Assembly (NCBI RefSeq): GCF_004104055.1
Contig: NZ_QOVJ01000003.1
Location: 496,001 to 560,000 of the forward strand
Length of the DNA stretch: 64,000 nt
From: Leeuwenhoekiella aestuarii
Lineage (GTDB): Bacteria; Bacteroidota; Bacteroidia; Flavobacteriales; Flavobacteriaceae
Reading direction: 5' to 3'
Shown here one piece after another: positions 32,153 through 42,665 of the stretch. Each line of letters begins with the position of its first letter. The first letter of the stretch is position 1. Position numbers and translations under genes: made by a program. The notes under the pieces are model-generated. The model had not been told where the DNA came from. It saw only the letters and a program-made list of their open reading frames with translations, and did not search any database.

Positions 32153-34564
32153 TTAGCGAATTGCAGGAAAATCTTTTGGCTTTGCCTCGAGCATAATACT
32201 GTAAACTTTTTCAAAAATATCTTCTGCTGAAGGTTTTGAGAAATAATCACCATCTGTACCATAAGCTGGTCTGTGCGGTTTAGCGGTAAGCGTTTGTGGT
32301 GCACTGTCTAAGTATTTGAATGCTTTTTGTTTGTCAAGCAAATGCTGCATTAAATAAGCCGAAGCTCCACCCGGCATATCTTCATCAACAACTAGAATAC
32401 GATTAGTTTTTGCAATACTTTTTACGGTATCGTGATTGAGGTCAAAAGGTAATAGAGATTGTGCATCAATAACTTCAGCATTTATCCCCGAAGCTTGAAG
32501 CTCCTGAGCTGCTTGCTGAACTAAACGCAGCGTGCTCCCGTATGAAAGAATTGTGATATCTGTACCGTCTCGTAAAACTTCAACTTTACCAATAGGTGTT
32601 GTGAAATTTCCCAGGTTTACCGGTAATTTTTCTTTAAGACGATACCCGTTAAGACATTCTATGATAACCGCTGGTTCATCACTTTGCATCAGGGTATTAT
32701 AAAAGCCTGCGGCTTTAGTCATATTGCGAGGTGTAAGAATGTAGATTCCTCTCAAAAGACCTAGAAGAGATCCCATTTGTGAGCCACTGTGCCAGATACC
32801 TTCTAGACGGTGACCACGAGTTCTTACGATTACCGGTGCTGTTTGTTTTCCGTGTGTTCTGTAGCGTAAAGTTGCGAGATCATCACTCAAGGTTGCCATG
32901 GCATACAAGATATAATCCAGATATTGAATTTCAGCAATTGGGCGTAAACCACGTAATGCAAGTCCTATACCTTGACCTATGATCGTAGTTTCACGAATGC
33001 CAGCATCAGCAACACGAAGTTCGCCGTATTTTTCCTGTAAACCTTCAAGACCTTGATTTACGTCACCAATGGTACCTGCATCTTCACCAAAAATAATACT
33101 ATTAGGGTACTTCGTGAATATGGCATCAAAGTTATCTCTTAACACCACACGCGCATCTACTGTTTCAGAATCGTCTTTATATTCAGGAGCGACCTCTGCA
33201 ATGTTAGTAGCTTTAGTGTCAAATTCACTAAAAACGTGACTGCTATAATTAGGCTGTTCTTTTGTGATGTAATCAGTAACCCAATTTTTAAGTGCTGTGA
33301 TATCATCACTAGTTTCTTTAGCCACATAACGCAACGTTTTACGTGCAGCAATGATCACATCGTTCTTCAGTGCATCTTTCTCATCAATCAGATTCTGACT
33401 GATCGAGTTTATAAATCTTCCGTTTTCACTCTTAGCACTTATTTTATTGATGAGGTTTAAAACGGTTTTTTTCTCTTTCTTTATGGGATTTAAAAATGCT
33501 TCCCAAGCTTTTCGCTTGCCTTCGCGTACCTGCCTTTTTATATCTTTTTCAATCTCCTGAAGTTCTTCATCAGTAGCGATCTGGTTATTGATCATCCACT
33601 CACGCATTTTAACGTTACAGTCGTTCTCTCGTTCCCATTGCAAACGATCTTTGCTTTTATAACGCTCGTGAGAACCAGAGGTAGAGTGCCCTTGGGGTTG
33701 CGTCAATTCTGTGACATGTAGAATTACCGGAACATGATTTTCTCTTGCGATTTTTCCAGCTTTTTCAAAAGCATCCATAAGGGCAGGATAATCCCAACCT
33801 TTCACCCTAATGATTTCATAACCGGCTTCATCTTCGTTACGCTGAAAACCACTTAAAATTTCTGAAATATTTTCTTTAGTTGTCTGGTGTTTTGCGTGAA
33901 CGGAAATCCCATAGTCATCATCCCAAATACTAATAACCATAGGTACCTGCAGGACACCTGCAGCATTTATAGTTTCAAAAAACATACCTTCAGAAGTGCT
34001 GGCGTTACCAATAGTTCCCCAAGCAACTTCATTACCCTTATTAGATAAACCATCGGTTTTAACTTCAGGTACGTTTCTAAATATTTTAGAGGCTTGAGCC
34101 AATCCTAAAAGGCGCGGCATCTGGCCAGCAGTAGGAGAGATATCTGCACTACTGTTGTATTGTTCTAATAAGTTTTTGAGTTCACCGTTCTCATCCAAGC
34201 TGTGTGTGCCAAAGTGCCCACCCATTTGTTTTCCGGCACTCATAGGATCATTATCTATACTGGTATGCGCATAAAGACCCGCGAAGAAATTTTCTATTGA
34301 AAAATGACCAATTGCCATCATAAACGTTTGGTCACGATAATATCCCGATCGCCAATCGCCTTTCCTGAAAGCCTTAGCCATTGCTAATTGTGGCACTTCT
34401 TTCCCATCGCCAAATATCCCGAATTTTGCTTTGCCAGTTAAAACTTCTCTGCGACCTAATAAACTACATTCTCGGCTTGTAACCGCAATTTTATAGTCAT
34501 TAAGAACAGTAGCTTTAAAATCATCAAAAGAAAGTTCAGAAGTAGGCTCAGATTTTGTGTGCAT
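32153..34564 (-). CDS. Fused E1 alpha/beta 2-oxo acid dehydrogenase
   Basis: The 803-residue protein joins the E1 alpha (about 1-400) and E1 beta (about 470-803) parts of a thiamine-dependent dehydrogenase. In the alpha part are SGSHERYKSKDRLQWE and a ThDP-binding stretch (NASTSEGMFFE ... DDDYGIS). In the beta part are FGEDAGTIGDVNQG and VADAGIRETTIIGQGIG. Fused chains of this kind in Bacteroidota are annotated as branched-chain (2-oxoisovalerate) dehydrogenase E1; pyruvate or 2-oxoglutarate cannot be excluded. E2 and E3 genes are not nearby. It acts in the cytoplasm and stands alone between two gaps. Confidence 0.88.
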   Translation of the reverse strand: MHTKSEPTSELSFDDFKATVLNDYKIAVTSRECSLLGRREVLTGKAKFGIFGDGKEVPQLAMAKAFRKGDWRSGYYRDQTFMMAIGHFSIENFFAGLYAHTSIDNDPMSAGKQMGGHFGTHSLDENGELKNLLEQYNSSADISPTAGQMPRLLGLAQASKIFRNVPEVKTDGLSNKGNEVAWGTIGNASTSEGMFFETINAAGVLQVPMVISIWDDDYGISVHAKHQTTKENISEILSGFQRNEDEAGYEIIRVKGWDYPALMDAFEKAGKIARENHVPVILHVTELTQPQGHSTSGSHERYKSKDRLQWERENDCNVKMREWMINNQIATDEELQEIEKDIKRQVREGKRKAWEAFLNPIKKEKKTVLNLINKISAKSENGRFINSISQNLIDEKDALKNDVIIAARKTLRYVAKETSDDITALKNWVTDYITKEQPNYSSHVFSEFDTKATNIAEVAPEYKDDSETVDARVVLRDNFDAIFTKYPNSIIFGEDAGTIGDVNQGLEGLQEKYGELRVADAGIRETTIIGQGIGLALRGLRPIAEIQYLDYILYAMATLSDDLATLRYRTHGKQTAPVIVRTRGHRLEGIWHSGSQMGSLLGLLRGIYILTPRNMTKAAGFYNTLMQSDEPAVIIECLNGYRLKEKLPVNLGNFTTPIGKVEVLRDGTDITILSYGSTLRLVQQAAQELQASGINAEVIDAQSLLPFDLNHDTVKSIAKTNRILVVDEDMPGGASAYLMQHLLDKQKAFKYLDSAPQTLTAKPHRPAYGTDGDYFSKPSAEDIFEKVYSIMLEAKPKDFPAIR

Positions 34565-34750
34565 AATATTTCAAACGGTTTCGGTAAAAATACAGAAAAT
34601 TCACCTTACATACAATTCAATAATTTTTTAATAAAATGATAAATTTTCAATAAAAATTAATTCTGTTGAAAATAATTCAATTAAATAAAGATAAATCGAG
34701 GTTTTGGTATAGAAAGTTAAATAAAACTTATTTTTTAAATCTTAATATTC

Positions 34751-37582
34751 TTAGTACCACTTGCGCGTAAATAAACTGAGCATTGTACCAATATCTAAGG
34801 TTACAATAAAACGTATTTTTTGATCATAATTGGGTTGTCCTATTTCCCAACCATTAGAAGAATAAATAGGTAAGAAAATCTCAAAATAATCTTCTACAAG
34901 AACGGTGCGAATACCGCTATCGTATAAAAAACGTGCAGGGGCTCCTTGATTTTTTATTAAACCGATGTCTGCGTAACCATGAATAAAGTTCCAGATTGTT
35001 GTACTGGTATTTACAGATGTAAGCCATTCATTTCCAAAAGGGGTGTCTAACTTAGATTTAAAACCACCTTCTGCAAGTATAAGTTGCTGGCTAAAGAGTC
35101 CTGAGTTTTCTGAACGTCCATAATAATTGTACCTAAACAGGTAATCTGTAGGTCTATCCAATGCAAAACTGAAGTAATCACCGCGTGAACGGGTATCGTT
35201 ATATAAAAATGTTCCGCCAAAGAATCTCAGATCAAACTGACGGTTATTTAAAAATACCCGTCGGTATTTTGCAGTAATAGAAAACTTGCTGAATTTTTGA
35301 GATAATTCAAAATCTGTATTCCAACTAAAGGAATTAATAACACCCGGGTTGCTGTTTATGTATCGTACATTAAAAACGCTGTAATTTGGATCATCGTTTA
35401 CAATCACATTAGATTCATCACGGTATACGTTAATGTTGCTAATTGTAAGATATTGTCTTTTATCTGATCTGAAATCATCAGTACGAAAAGCAAACGTCAC
35501 AAATGGGCTGTAGGTTTTATACATCGCATCTGGAGCATAAGACGAGAGTGAACCAGACATCCCGAAACGAATCGCAAATAAGTTATCTTCATCAAGATTC
35601 TGAGTGTATGAGAAGCCGGCACTACCGGTTAACTTATTTGATTTTAGTCCATATTGAGGTTCTATCTTGTAGTTAAAGGGTTTTGATAACAACGTTTTGT
35701 TGTACATTTTAGCCCCTATTTTAAAACCATCGTAAAAGTTGTATTCTGCTACAGGCATAAAGAAAACCTGATTACGAGACGGGTCTTCAAGGTCCTGAAG
35801 TAGTTTAAATTGAAACGGTTTATTAACTCCTAAAAATGGATTTACCTTTTTATAGTTATTTCTTCGGTTGAATTCTGGTACAAATCCTTCAGCATTGATT
35901 ACAACTCTGTCTATGCTACCTGCCGCAATACATATTTGCTTCTCTTTTTCAAATCCTTCGACCCAGGTTTTTGAGACCACTTTATCGCCATTCATTCCAT
36001 AAACCGGGATAGGCATTTGGCTTTTTGTCTTGTTTCTAAGCTCTATTTTGATTGAGTCACCTTCTTTTTTTACTTCGTTAAACTTGTAATCTATGCGTTT
36101 TCTAGAATCAACAAAGTCTTTAAAAAACCAATCCAGGTTTTTTGAGGTTTTGCTTCTTAAAATAGAATCATACGTTTTAGAAGATGTGATTTTAAGTTTA
36201 TTAGCTACATAAAAATCATCAATGCTTTCGTCTATAATCTCATTAGACAGATATTCTGAGAGGTAATTCATACCGCTCGCTGCTTTGTAAGAATTTGCAA
36301 TATTTTTATTGAACTTAATCAGGCTGTCATAAGGAGTGGTGAGCGGCTGATCGAGATTCATACGCGCCATATGCATATACAGCAAATTATACTGCTCGTT
36401 GAATTCCATCTCTGAAAGGTGAAACTGACGTGCAAGCCAATACCTGTTTAGTGTACCTACGACTTTAAGTTTAGGATAATAATGATCCATATACTTCATC
36501 ATCGTGTAGGTCTTGATTCCGTCAGCAATCCAGCGATCATCACGTGGGTTTATAAACAGTGTACGATCTACAAAATTGTCTATAGCTGTTTTAAGAATTT
36601 TCAGCTCATACTTGAAATCCTGTGGAAACGGACTCAAAAAATCTGGTAATTGATTTAAACCGTAAACAGGATTTTCGGCATAATCGATGTTGCTTATTAC
36701 TAATTTTTCAAAAGGATAAGTACCCAATTCTTGAGTAAGAAATCCGGTTATTTTATCAATAATAATTGCCTCACGATCGGGGATTACTTTTTCATCAGTA
36801 ATGTTTGTGACAACGGTAAGATTGTCTGTTTCAGTAATCTGAAATTCTGAAATCTGACGTAAATAAATAGTGGTGTTGTTTTGATCTTTACCTTCTAAAT
36901 GAACCGTTCGGTACTTGTTATCCTTATTGACCGTTGCAGCTGTTTGTTTCAGTTCATTTACAAATCGATAATTTTTTTTATATGAAAAGTCTATTGAAAA
37001 ATCTGTAGGAGCCATAAACAGGTCATCCAGATTTTTGTTACTGTAATAATGCCATGTTCCGTCGTAAACTGCAGGAGCAATAAACCAATACTTTAAATTA
37101 AAATCACCATTATCAAGCGCTCCATATCCCGTAAATTTCGCGTCGGGAATGCGAATGTTATAATTGAGCTTAATATGTTTAGTTTCTCCCGGTAAAAGCG
37201 CATTATTTAGCGTGACTTCGATTACATCTTCAGCCTCTTTAAGGCGTTTAAAAGTAAGATTGCTAAAACTATCGCCTAGAATAGAATTTATTTTTGAAGA
37301 ACCTCTTTTATCATTTTTAGCTAGGTGAAATTTACGGTCGTAATTTTCTGCAAAACGTTTGCCCAGTTTAGACTGTTTAGAAGAAAAGCTATGCGCCCAA
37401 TCGTTAAAATAGATTGCTGTTAATGTATCATTTGTAGTGTTCTCAAAATAAACATCCTGTTGGATTAAGAGCATTTTAGACTCCTCAAGAAGTCTTGCAG
37501 TTATGTCAATACGATTTTGCGCTTCGCTCGTAAGAGGAAGTGTTAGAAAACCCAGAAGAAGCATAATCAATAACTTCTTCAT
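34751..37582 (-). CDS. M1-peptidase-like protein fused to outer-membrane barrel
   Basis: Start at ATG 37582 (MKKLLIMLLLGFLTLPLTSEA signal peptide); an ATG four codons upstream is also possible. The first 560 residues follow the layout of M1 aminopeptidases: beta-rich N-domain, a GAMEN-like ENPVYGLNQLP (about 303-313), and a DDRWIADGIKTY segment (about 348-359) in the place of the usual WLNEGFA. No HExxH is present; the corresponding stretch reads YELKILKTAIDNF. So the zinc site appears lost. From about residue 585 to the end the pattern is alternating beta-strands ending in FTRKWY, as in an outer-membrane barrel. It may be a surface receptor or assembly protein derived from a peptidase. Confidence 0.7.
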   Translation of the reverse strand: MKKLLIMLLLGFLTLPLTSEAQNRIDITARLLEESKMLLIQQDVYFENTTNDTLTAIYFNDWAHSFSSKQSKLGKRFAENYDRKFHLAKNDKRGSSKINSILGDSFSNLTFKRLKEAEDVIEVTLNNALLPGETKHIKLNYNIRIPDAKFTGYGALDNGDFNLKYWFIAPAVYDGTWHYYSNKNLDDLFMAPTDFSIDFSYKKNYRFVNELKQTAATVNKDNKYRTVHLEGKDQNNTTIYLRQISEFQITETDNLTVVTNITDEKVIPDREAIIIDKITGFLTQELGTYPFEKLVISNIDYAENPVYGLNQLPDFLSPFPQDFKYELKILKTAIDNFVDRTLFINPRDDRWIADGIKTYTMMKYMDHYYPKLKVVGTLNRYWLARQFHLSEMEFNEQYNLLYMHMARMNLDQPLTTPYDSLIKFNKNIANSYKAASGMNYLSEYLSNEIIDESIDDFYVANKLKITSSKTYDSILRSKTSKNLDWFFKDFVDSRKRIDYKFNEVKKEGDSIKIELRNKTKSQMPIPVYGMNGDKVVSKTWVEGFEKEKQICIAAGSIDRVVINAEGFVPEFNRRNNYKKVNPFLGVNKPFQFKLLQDLEDPSRNQVFFMPVAEYNFYDGFKIGAKMYNKTLLSKPFNYKIEPQYGLKSNKLTGSAGFSYTQNLDEDNLFAIRFGMSGSLSSYAPDAMYKTYSPFVTFAFRTDDFRSDKRQYLTISNINVYRDESNVIVNDDPNYSVFNVRYINSNPGVINSFSWNTDFELSQKFSKFSITAKYRRVFLNNRQFDLRFFGGTFLYNDTRSRGDYFSFALDRPTDYLFRYNYYGRSENSGLFSQQLILAEGGFKSKLDTPFGNEWLTSVNTSTTIWNFIHGYADIGLIKNQGAPARFLYDSGIRTVLVEDYFEIFLPIYSSNGWEIGQPNYDQKIRFIVTLDIGTMLSLFTRKWY

Positions 37583-37701
37583 AGGTGGGTACATAAGTTT
37601 GTGATGATATATAGCAAGATTTGCACCGAGATGTCAATTTTTGTTAGAATGAATCAATTACCATACCTAACGCAATAAGTGGGGCTTTGGTTTTTTAAGT
37701 T

Positions 37702-38391
37702 CTAAAAATTAGGACTCAACTCATACTCATTGTAAAAATTATTTAAAACCTCAAGTACTTCATCTTCGGTATCTACTAAATGAAGCAAATCTATATCTCC
37801 GGCACTAATTGTATTGAATTTATCAAGTAGGGTGTTTTTTATCCATTCAAAAAGACCTTGCCAGTATTCGGTACCCACCAGAATAATTGGGAAGCGATCA
37901 ATTTTATGCGTCTGAATCAGAGTAATAGATTCAAATAATTCATCTAAGGTTCCAAAACCACCCGGAAGCACTACAAACCCCTGAGAGTATTTTACAAACA
38001 TTACTTTACGCACAAAGAAGTAATCAAAATCTATACTTTTATCGCCATCTATATATGGGTTATCGTGTTGTTCAAAAGGAAGGTCTATATTCAATCCCAC
38101 AGAAGTTCCTCCGGCGAGATGCGCCCCTTTATTACCAGCTTCCATAATACCGGGACCACCGCCGGTAATCACACCATATCCATTTTCTACAATCTTCTCT
38201 GCAATAGCAACAGACAGCTTGTAGTATTTTTCATCGGGTTTTGTACGGGCACTACCAAAGATAGATACACAAGGTCCGATACGGCTCAATTTCTCAAAAC
38301 CGCTTACAAATTCGCCCATAATTTTAAAAATGGCCCAAGAGTCGTTTGTCTTTATTTCATTCCAGCCTTTGGGCTTATTCTCATTTCTCAT
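37702..38391 (-). CDS. LOG family nucleotide-binding protein
   Basis: The 229-residue Rossmann-fold protein has ITGGGPGIMEAGNKGA and the family hallmark VLPGGFGTLDELFE. Proteins of the LOG family (TIGR00730) release bases from nucleoside 5'-monophosphates, such as cytokinin or AMP-like substrates. The glutamate of PGGxGTxxE and the upstream arginine are kept, so it is likely active. It is the longer bacterial form with an N-terminal extension. It lies 36 bp after uvrA on the same strand and may share its message. Confidence 0.9.
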   Translation of the reverse strand: MRNENKPKGWNEIKTNDSWAIFKIMGEFVSGFEKLSRIGPCVSIFGSARTKPDEKYYKLSVAIAEKIVENGYGVITGGGPGIMEAGNKGAHLAGGTSVGLNIDLPFEQHDNPYIDGDKSIDFDYFFVRKVMFVKYSQGFVVLPGGFGTLDELFESITLIQTHKIDRFPIILVGTEYWQGLFEWIKNTLLDKFNTISAGDIDLLHLVDTEDEVLEVLNNFYNEYELSPNF

Positions 38392-38427
38392 AAATATATA
38401 ATAGTTTGTCTAAAATTAGATGGGAGC

Positions 38428-41271
38428 CTAATTTAGTTCATTTCGTAAAAACTTTGCGGTATAGCTTTTTTTATCTTTAGCTACCTCTTCAGGAGTACCT
38501 TTTGCGACCAGTTGACCTCCATCTTTTCCGCCTTCATAACCTATATCGATTATATGATCTGCCATTTTAATAACATCCATATTGTGCTCAATAATAAGCA
38601 TTGTATTCCCTTTATCGGTGAGTTTGTTCAGCACATCCATCAGTATACGTACATCTTCAAAATGCAAACCGGTAGTAGGCTCGTCCAAAATATAAAAAGT
38701 ATTCCCGGTATCACGTTTAGATAGTTCGGTAGCGAGTTTGATACGCTGTGCTTCACCGCCAGAAAGTGTTGTAGATTGCTGACCTAAAGAGATATACCCT
38801 AAGCCGACATCCTGTATGGTTTTTACTTTTCTGTAGATTTTAGGAATATGTTCAAAAAATGGTACGGCTTCATCAATGGTCATTTCAAGAACATCGGCGA
38901 TGCTTTTTCCTTTGTATCTGATCTCTAATGTTTCTCTATTGAAACGCTTGCCCTGACATGTCTCACATTCCACATAAACATCGGGTAAAAAGTTCATCTC
39001 GATCACGCGTAAACCACCACCTTTACACGTCTCACAGCGTCCGCCAGCAACGTTAAAACTGAAACGCCCCGGTTTATAACCGCGTATCAAAGCTTCAGGG
39101 ATTTTAGCAAATAAACTGCGTATTTCACTAAAAACACCGGTATAGGTTGCCGGGTTTGAACGTGGAGTACGGCCTATAGGTGATTGATTGATGTCTATTA
39201 CCTTATCGCACTCGTCAAGACCTTTAATACTTGTGTATGGAGCGGGTTTTTTAACACCATTAAAATAATGGGCGTTCATAATAGGGTAGAGGGTCTCGTT
39301 GATCAATGTAGATTTACCACTGCCCGAAACTCCCGTAACCACGATCATTTTTCCTAACGGAAATTCAACATTTACCTTTTTAAGATTATTTCCTGTAGCG
39401 CCTTTAAGCACGATTTTTTTACCGTTACCTTTCCGGCGCTTTTTAGGAACAGCGATTTCTTTTTCACCGTTTAGATATTGTGCGGTAAGCGTATGTTGTT
39501 TTAGCAATTGCTTTGGAGTGCCTTTGCTAATGATTTCTCCTCCGTGTTTACCCGCAAACGGACCGATATCTATAACATAATCGGCGCGCTCTATCATATC
39601 TTTATCGTGTTCTACAACCAAAACGGAGTTTCCTAAATCCCTTAAAGATTCCAGAGAGTTGATGAGTTTCTCATTATCGCGCTGATGCAGACCAATACTG
39701 GGCTCATCTAAAATGTATAAAACGCCTACGAGTTGTGAACCTATTTGAGTCGCCAATCTGATACGCTGCGCTTCACCTCCAGAAAGTGACTTTGAACTTC
39801 GGTTTAAAGAAAGGTAGGTAAGCCCTACGTCAACCAGAAATTGGATTCTGGCAGTAATCTCTTTTAAAATTTCTGTTGCAATTGCGGTTTGCTTTTCGCT
39901 TAAATGCTTTGGTAGTTCTTTAAACCACGCAGCCAGCTCTAAAATATCCATATGAGCCAGATCAGCAATACTTTTTTCGCGTACGCGGAAGTATAATGAT
40001 TCTTTGCGCAGTCGCGACCCATCACATTCCGGGCATTGAACTTTTTCCATGTACTCTTTAGCCCATCTTTTTAAAGAAGCCGAATCATTTTTATGATACG
40101 TACTTTCAATAAAGTTGGCAACACCTTCAAAGTCAATCTTGTAGTTTCGGCTTACGCCTAAAGTTTTAGATTCTACGGTGAATTTTTCATTACCACCATA
40201 TAAAATCATTTCTATAGCTTCCTTAGGAATATCTTTTATAGGGTCTGTCAATTTAAAATCAAAGCGTTGAGCGATGATCTCCAATTGTTTAAAAATCCAG
40301 TTGCTTTTTTGATTTCCGTGGGGAGCGAGTCCTCCAGCTTTTATTGAAAGTTTAGGATCTGGAATGATCTTATCAACGTTCACAACGCGTAATTCTCCGA
40401 TACCGTTGCACTTGGGGCAAGCACCTTTTGGCGAATTGAATGAGAAATTGTTAGGTTCGGGATTGGGGTAAGAGATTCCTGAAGTTGGACACATCAAACT
40501 ACGACTGAAGTACCGTGCTTCGTTAGTGTCGTGATCTAAAATCATCATCACATCTTCGCCGTGATACATCGCGGTATTGATGGTTTCCAGAATGCGTTTA
40601 TCTATATCTTGATCATCTTCAATCTTTAGCCGGTCTATTACAATCTCAATGTCGTGAGTTTTGTAACGGTCTATTTTCATTCCTTTTTCGATATCCCGTA
40701 CTTCTCCATCTACACGAACTTTTACAAAACCTTGTTTTGCTATCTGCTCAAAAAGTTCGCGGTAATGTCCTTTACGGCTTCGAATAACCGGGGCGAGCAC
40801 GTTTACACGTTTTCCAAGATATTCAGTTTTGATTAGATCTTTAATCTGCTCATCACTGTAACTCACCATTTTTTCGCCCGTCTCATAACTGTATGCGTCA
40901 CTAGCACGTGCATACAAAAGACGTAAAAAGTCATAAATTTCGGTGATAGTACCTACTGTAGACCGCGGACTCTTACTCGTAGTTTTTTGTTCTATAGCAA
41001 TTACCGGAGAAAGCCCTTGAATTTTATCTACATCAGGACGCTCTAGCCCTCCCAAAAACTGACGGGCATAAGCCGAAAAAGTTTCTATATACCTGCGTTG
41101 TCCCTCAGCATAAATGGTGTCAAAAGCGAGTGAACTTTTACCACTACCTGAAAGTCCGGTGATAACCACGAGTTTCTCGCGGGGAATATTAACGTCTATA
41201 TTTTTTAAGTTATGGGCTCGCGCGCCATAAACTTCAATGTATTCTTGTGTTTCTGCCATTTTCTTTTTCAA
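38428..41271 (-). CDS. uvrA: Excinuclease ABC subunit A
   Basis: UvrA finds damaged DNA in nucleotide excision repair. The 947-residue length is standard. There are two ABC ATPase modules with Walker [10 protein letters not shown] (39-47) and GVSGSGKST, two LSGGEAQRI signatures, and zinc-binding cysteines in CPECDGSR and in the pair CETCKGGG and CETCQGKR. The listed start gives [11 protein letters not shown]; an internal ATG at 41259 fits the usual N-terminus as well. Downstream is the LOG gene and upstream a topoisomerase IB gene, all on the minus strand. Confidence 0.98.
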   Translation of the reverse strand: MKKKMAETQEYIEVYGARAHNLKNIDVNIPREKLVVITGLSGSGKSSLAFDTIYAEGQRRYIETFSAYARQFLGGLERPDVDKIQGLSPVIAIEQKTTSKSPRSTVGTITEIYDFLRLLYARASDAYSYETGEKMVSYSDEQIKDLIKTEYLGKRVNVLAPVIRSRKGHYRELFEQIAKQGFVKVRVDGEVRDIEKGMKIDRYKTHDIEIVIDRLKIEDDQDIDKRILETINTAMYHGEDVMMILDHDTNEARYFSRSLMCPTSGISYPNPEPNNFSFNSPKGACPKCNGIGELRVVNVDKIIPDPKLSIKAGGLAPHGNQKSNWIFKQLEIIAQRFDFKLTDPIKDIPKEAIEMILYGGNEKFTVESKTLGVSRNYKIDFEGVANFIESTYHKNDSASLKRWAKEYMEKVQCPECDGSRLRKESLYFRVREKSIADLAHMDILELAAWFKELPKHLSEKQTAIATEILKEITARIQFLVDVGLTYLSLNRSSKSLSGGEAQRIRLATQIGSQLVGVLYILDEPSIGLHQRDNEKLINSLESLRDLGNSVLVVEHDKDMIERADYVIDIGPFAGKHGGEIISKGTPKQLLKQHTLTAQYLNGEKEIAVPKKRRKGNGKKIVLKGATGNNLKKVNVEFPLGKMIVVTGVSGSGKSTLINETLYPIMNAHYFNGVKKPAPYTSIKGLDECDKVIDINQSPIGRTPRSNPATYTGVFSEIRSLFAKIPEALIRGYKPGRFSFNVAGGRCETCKGGGLRVIEMNFLPDVYVECETCQGKRFNRETLEIRYKGKSIADVLEMTIDEAVPFFEHIPKIYRKVKTIQDVGLGYISLGQQSTTLSGGEAQRIKLATELSKRDTGNTFYILDEPTTGLHFEDVRILMDVLNKLTDKGNTMLIIEHNMDVIKMADHIIDIGYEGGKDGGQLVAKGTPEEVAKDKKSYTAKFLRNELN

Positions 41272-41378
41272 GTGTGCAAAGGTACTGTAATTGGGTGAAA
41301 AACTGAAGGAAGTGTCTATCTCTAAACCCGTTAATTACAGTGTTAAAAATAGAAGTTTTAGAAGTTGAAGGTGCTGGT

Positions 41379-42455
41379 TTAGATACTGATCTGATAATTG
41401 CCCAGCATTTCTTTAATGACTTCTTCAGTTTGTGATAAGTAAGCGTCTCTCTTGAGTTGTATAGCGTCTACCTTATCAAAATACTTAACAATGCTACCAT
41501 CTTGATAAGCTTCTGGCATTACAGGATGAACATAGTAATCTCTGCAAACACTTCGCGTATTTCCTAACTCTTTTGCTGTTGCATCGTATGCGGTAAGAAT
41601 ATTTTTAGCGTTTTGTTTTTCTTCTTTTTCATAACCTATATCACGCAGGGTTTCAAAGAAGATTTTTGATGCAGCCCAGGTTCTAAAGTCTTTTGCCGAA
41701 AAAAGATCGCCACTCAATTCGTGAATATAATCATTCACCATGCCGCTATCAATATGATCTTTGATTCCATCTCTATCGTAAAACTGAAACAAATCCCAGC
41801 CGGGTATTTCTTCACATTCATTAATCAATTCTATCAACTGCGGATCTGTAACTGCGATATCATGTTCTTTTCCTTTTTTACCTACAAACTGAAACCTTAT
41901 ATCGCTTTCTGTAGTTTTTACATGACGCGTACGCAAGGTAGAAAGACCATAAGTCTTGTTGCGTTTTGCGTAAAAGTTATTGCCAACTCGAATATGAGTT
42001 TCTTCTAATAAGCGAATTACTAGCGCTAAAACTTTACGTTTTGTCATTTCTTCTGCATCGAGATCCCGATCCACTTGTTTTCTCAATGCCGGTAAAATAT
42101 TTGCAAAAGAAGCTTGCTTCAAAAATTTAGTTTCGTTGCGTAATTTATTCCACGTTTCGTGGTAGAGATAGACTTTGCGGTCTTTGTCGTCGCGACCTAC
42201 CGCTTGCAAGTGACCGTTTTCGGGTTCTGCAATGAGAACGTCTTCCCAAGCAGGCGGTATTACCAGTTTTTTGATTCGTTTTAAAAGAGCTTTAGACTTT
42301 ATGGTTTTGTTGTTTTGACAATAAGTAAAGCCTTTGCCGTGTTTCTTACGGCAGATGGTTAAGTGCTCATCTGTAACGTAGATTAAATTGGCTACACGAG
42401 CAGCCTCTTCAGGGCTATTGAGAATGGTCTTGAGTTTTGCTTCGGTGATCGTCAT
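41379..42455 (-). CDS. Type IB DNA topoisomerase
   Basis: The 358-residue enzyme relaxes supercoils through a 3'-phosphotyrosine link, as in poxvirus and Deinococcus TopIB. The N-terminal domain includes GKGFTYCQNNKTI; the catalytic domain has HIRVGNNFYAKRNKTYGLSTL (154-174), SAKDFRTWAAS (253-263) and the terminal SVCRDYYVHP (302-311), where Y308 is the likely nucleophile and R156 and R258 are candidates for the catalytic arginines. It is 107 bp upstream of uvrA on the same strand. Such enzymes are scattered in bacteria and reflect old gene transfer. Confidence 0.92.
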   Translation of the reverse strand: MTITEAKLKTILNSPEEAARVANLIYVTDEHLTICRKKHGKGFTYCQNNKTIKSKALLKRIKKLVIPPAWEDVLIAEPENGHLQAVGRDDKDRKVYLYHETWNKLRNETKFLKQASFANILPALRKQVDRDLDAEEMTKRKVLALVIRLLEETHIRVGNNFYAKRNKTYGLSTLRTRHVKTTESDIRFQFVGKKGKEHDIAVTDPQLIELINECEEIPGWDLFQFYDRDGIKDHIDSGMVNDYIHELSGDLFSAKDFRTWAASKIFFETLRDIGYEKEEKQNAKNILTAYDATAKELGNTRSVCRDYYVHPVMPEAYQDGSIVKYFDKVDAIQLKRDAYLSQTEEVIKEMLGNYQISI

Positions 42456-42602
42456 TTCTCAAATTTAATGGCAATCTGAGCTGAAGTGTACTAACGAAAT
42501 GTGAAATATCTGTTCAAAAAAACTGAAAGAAAATTATGAAATATTAAGATTTATGAAGTTGATCTTTTCTTAAAATCACTGACTAATAATGTTCTAAATA
42601 AA

Positions 42603-42637
42603 AATGTCCGGTAACTAAGATTTTGTTCCGGACATTC
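42603..42637 (-). terminator. Terminator of the M42 peptidase gene
   Basis: AATGTCCGG (42603-42611) and CCGGACATT (42628-42636) form a perfect 9-bp stem with a 16-nt loop. On the minus strand it is followed by TTTATTTAG. It is about 30 bases past the stop at 42666. Confidence 0.8.
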
Positions 42638-42665
42638 ATTTTTGATGGCTAGTAAGAACTTAAAT

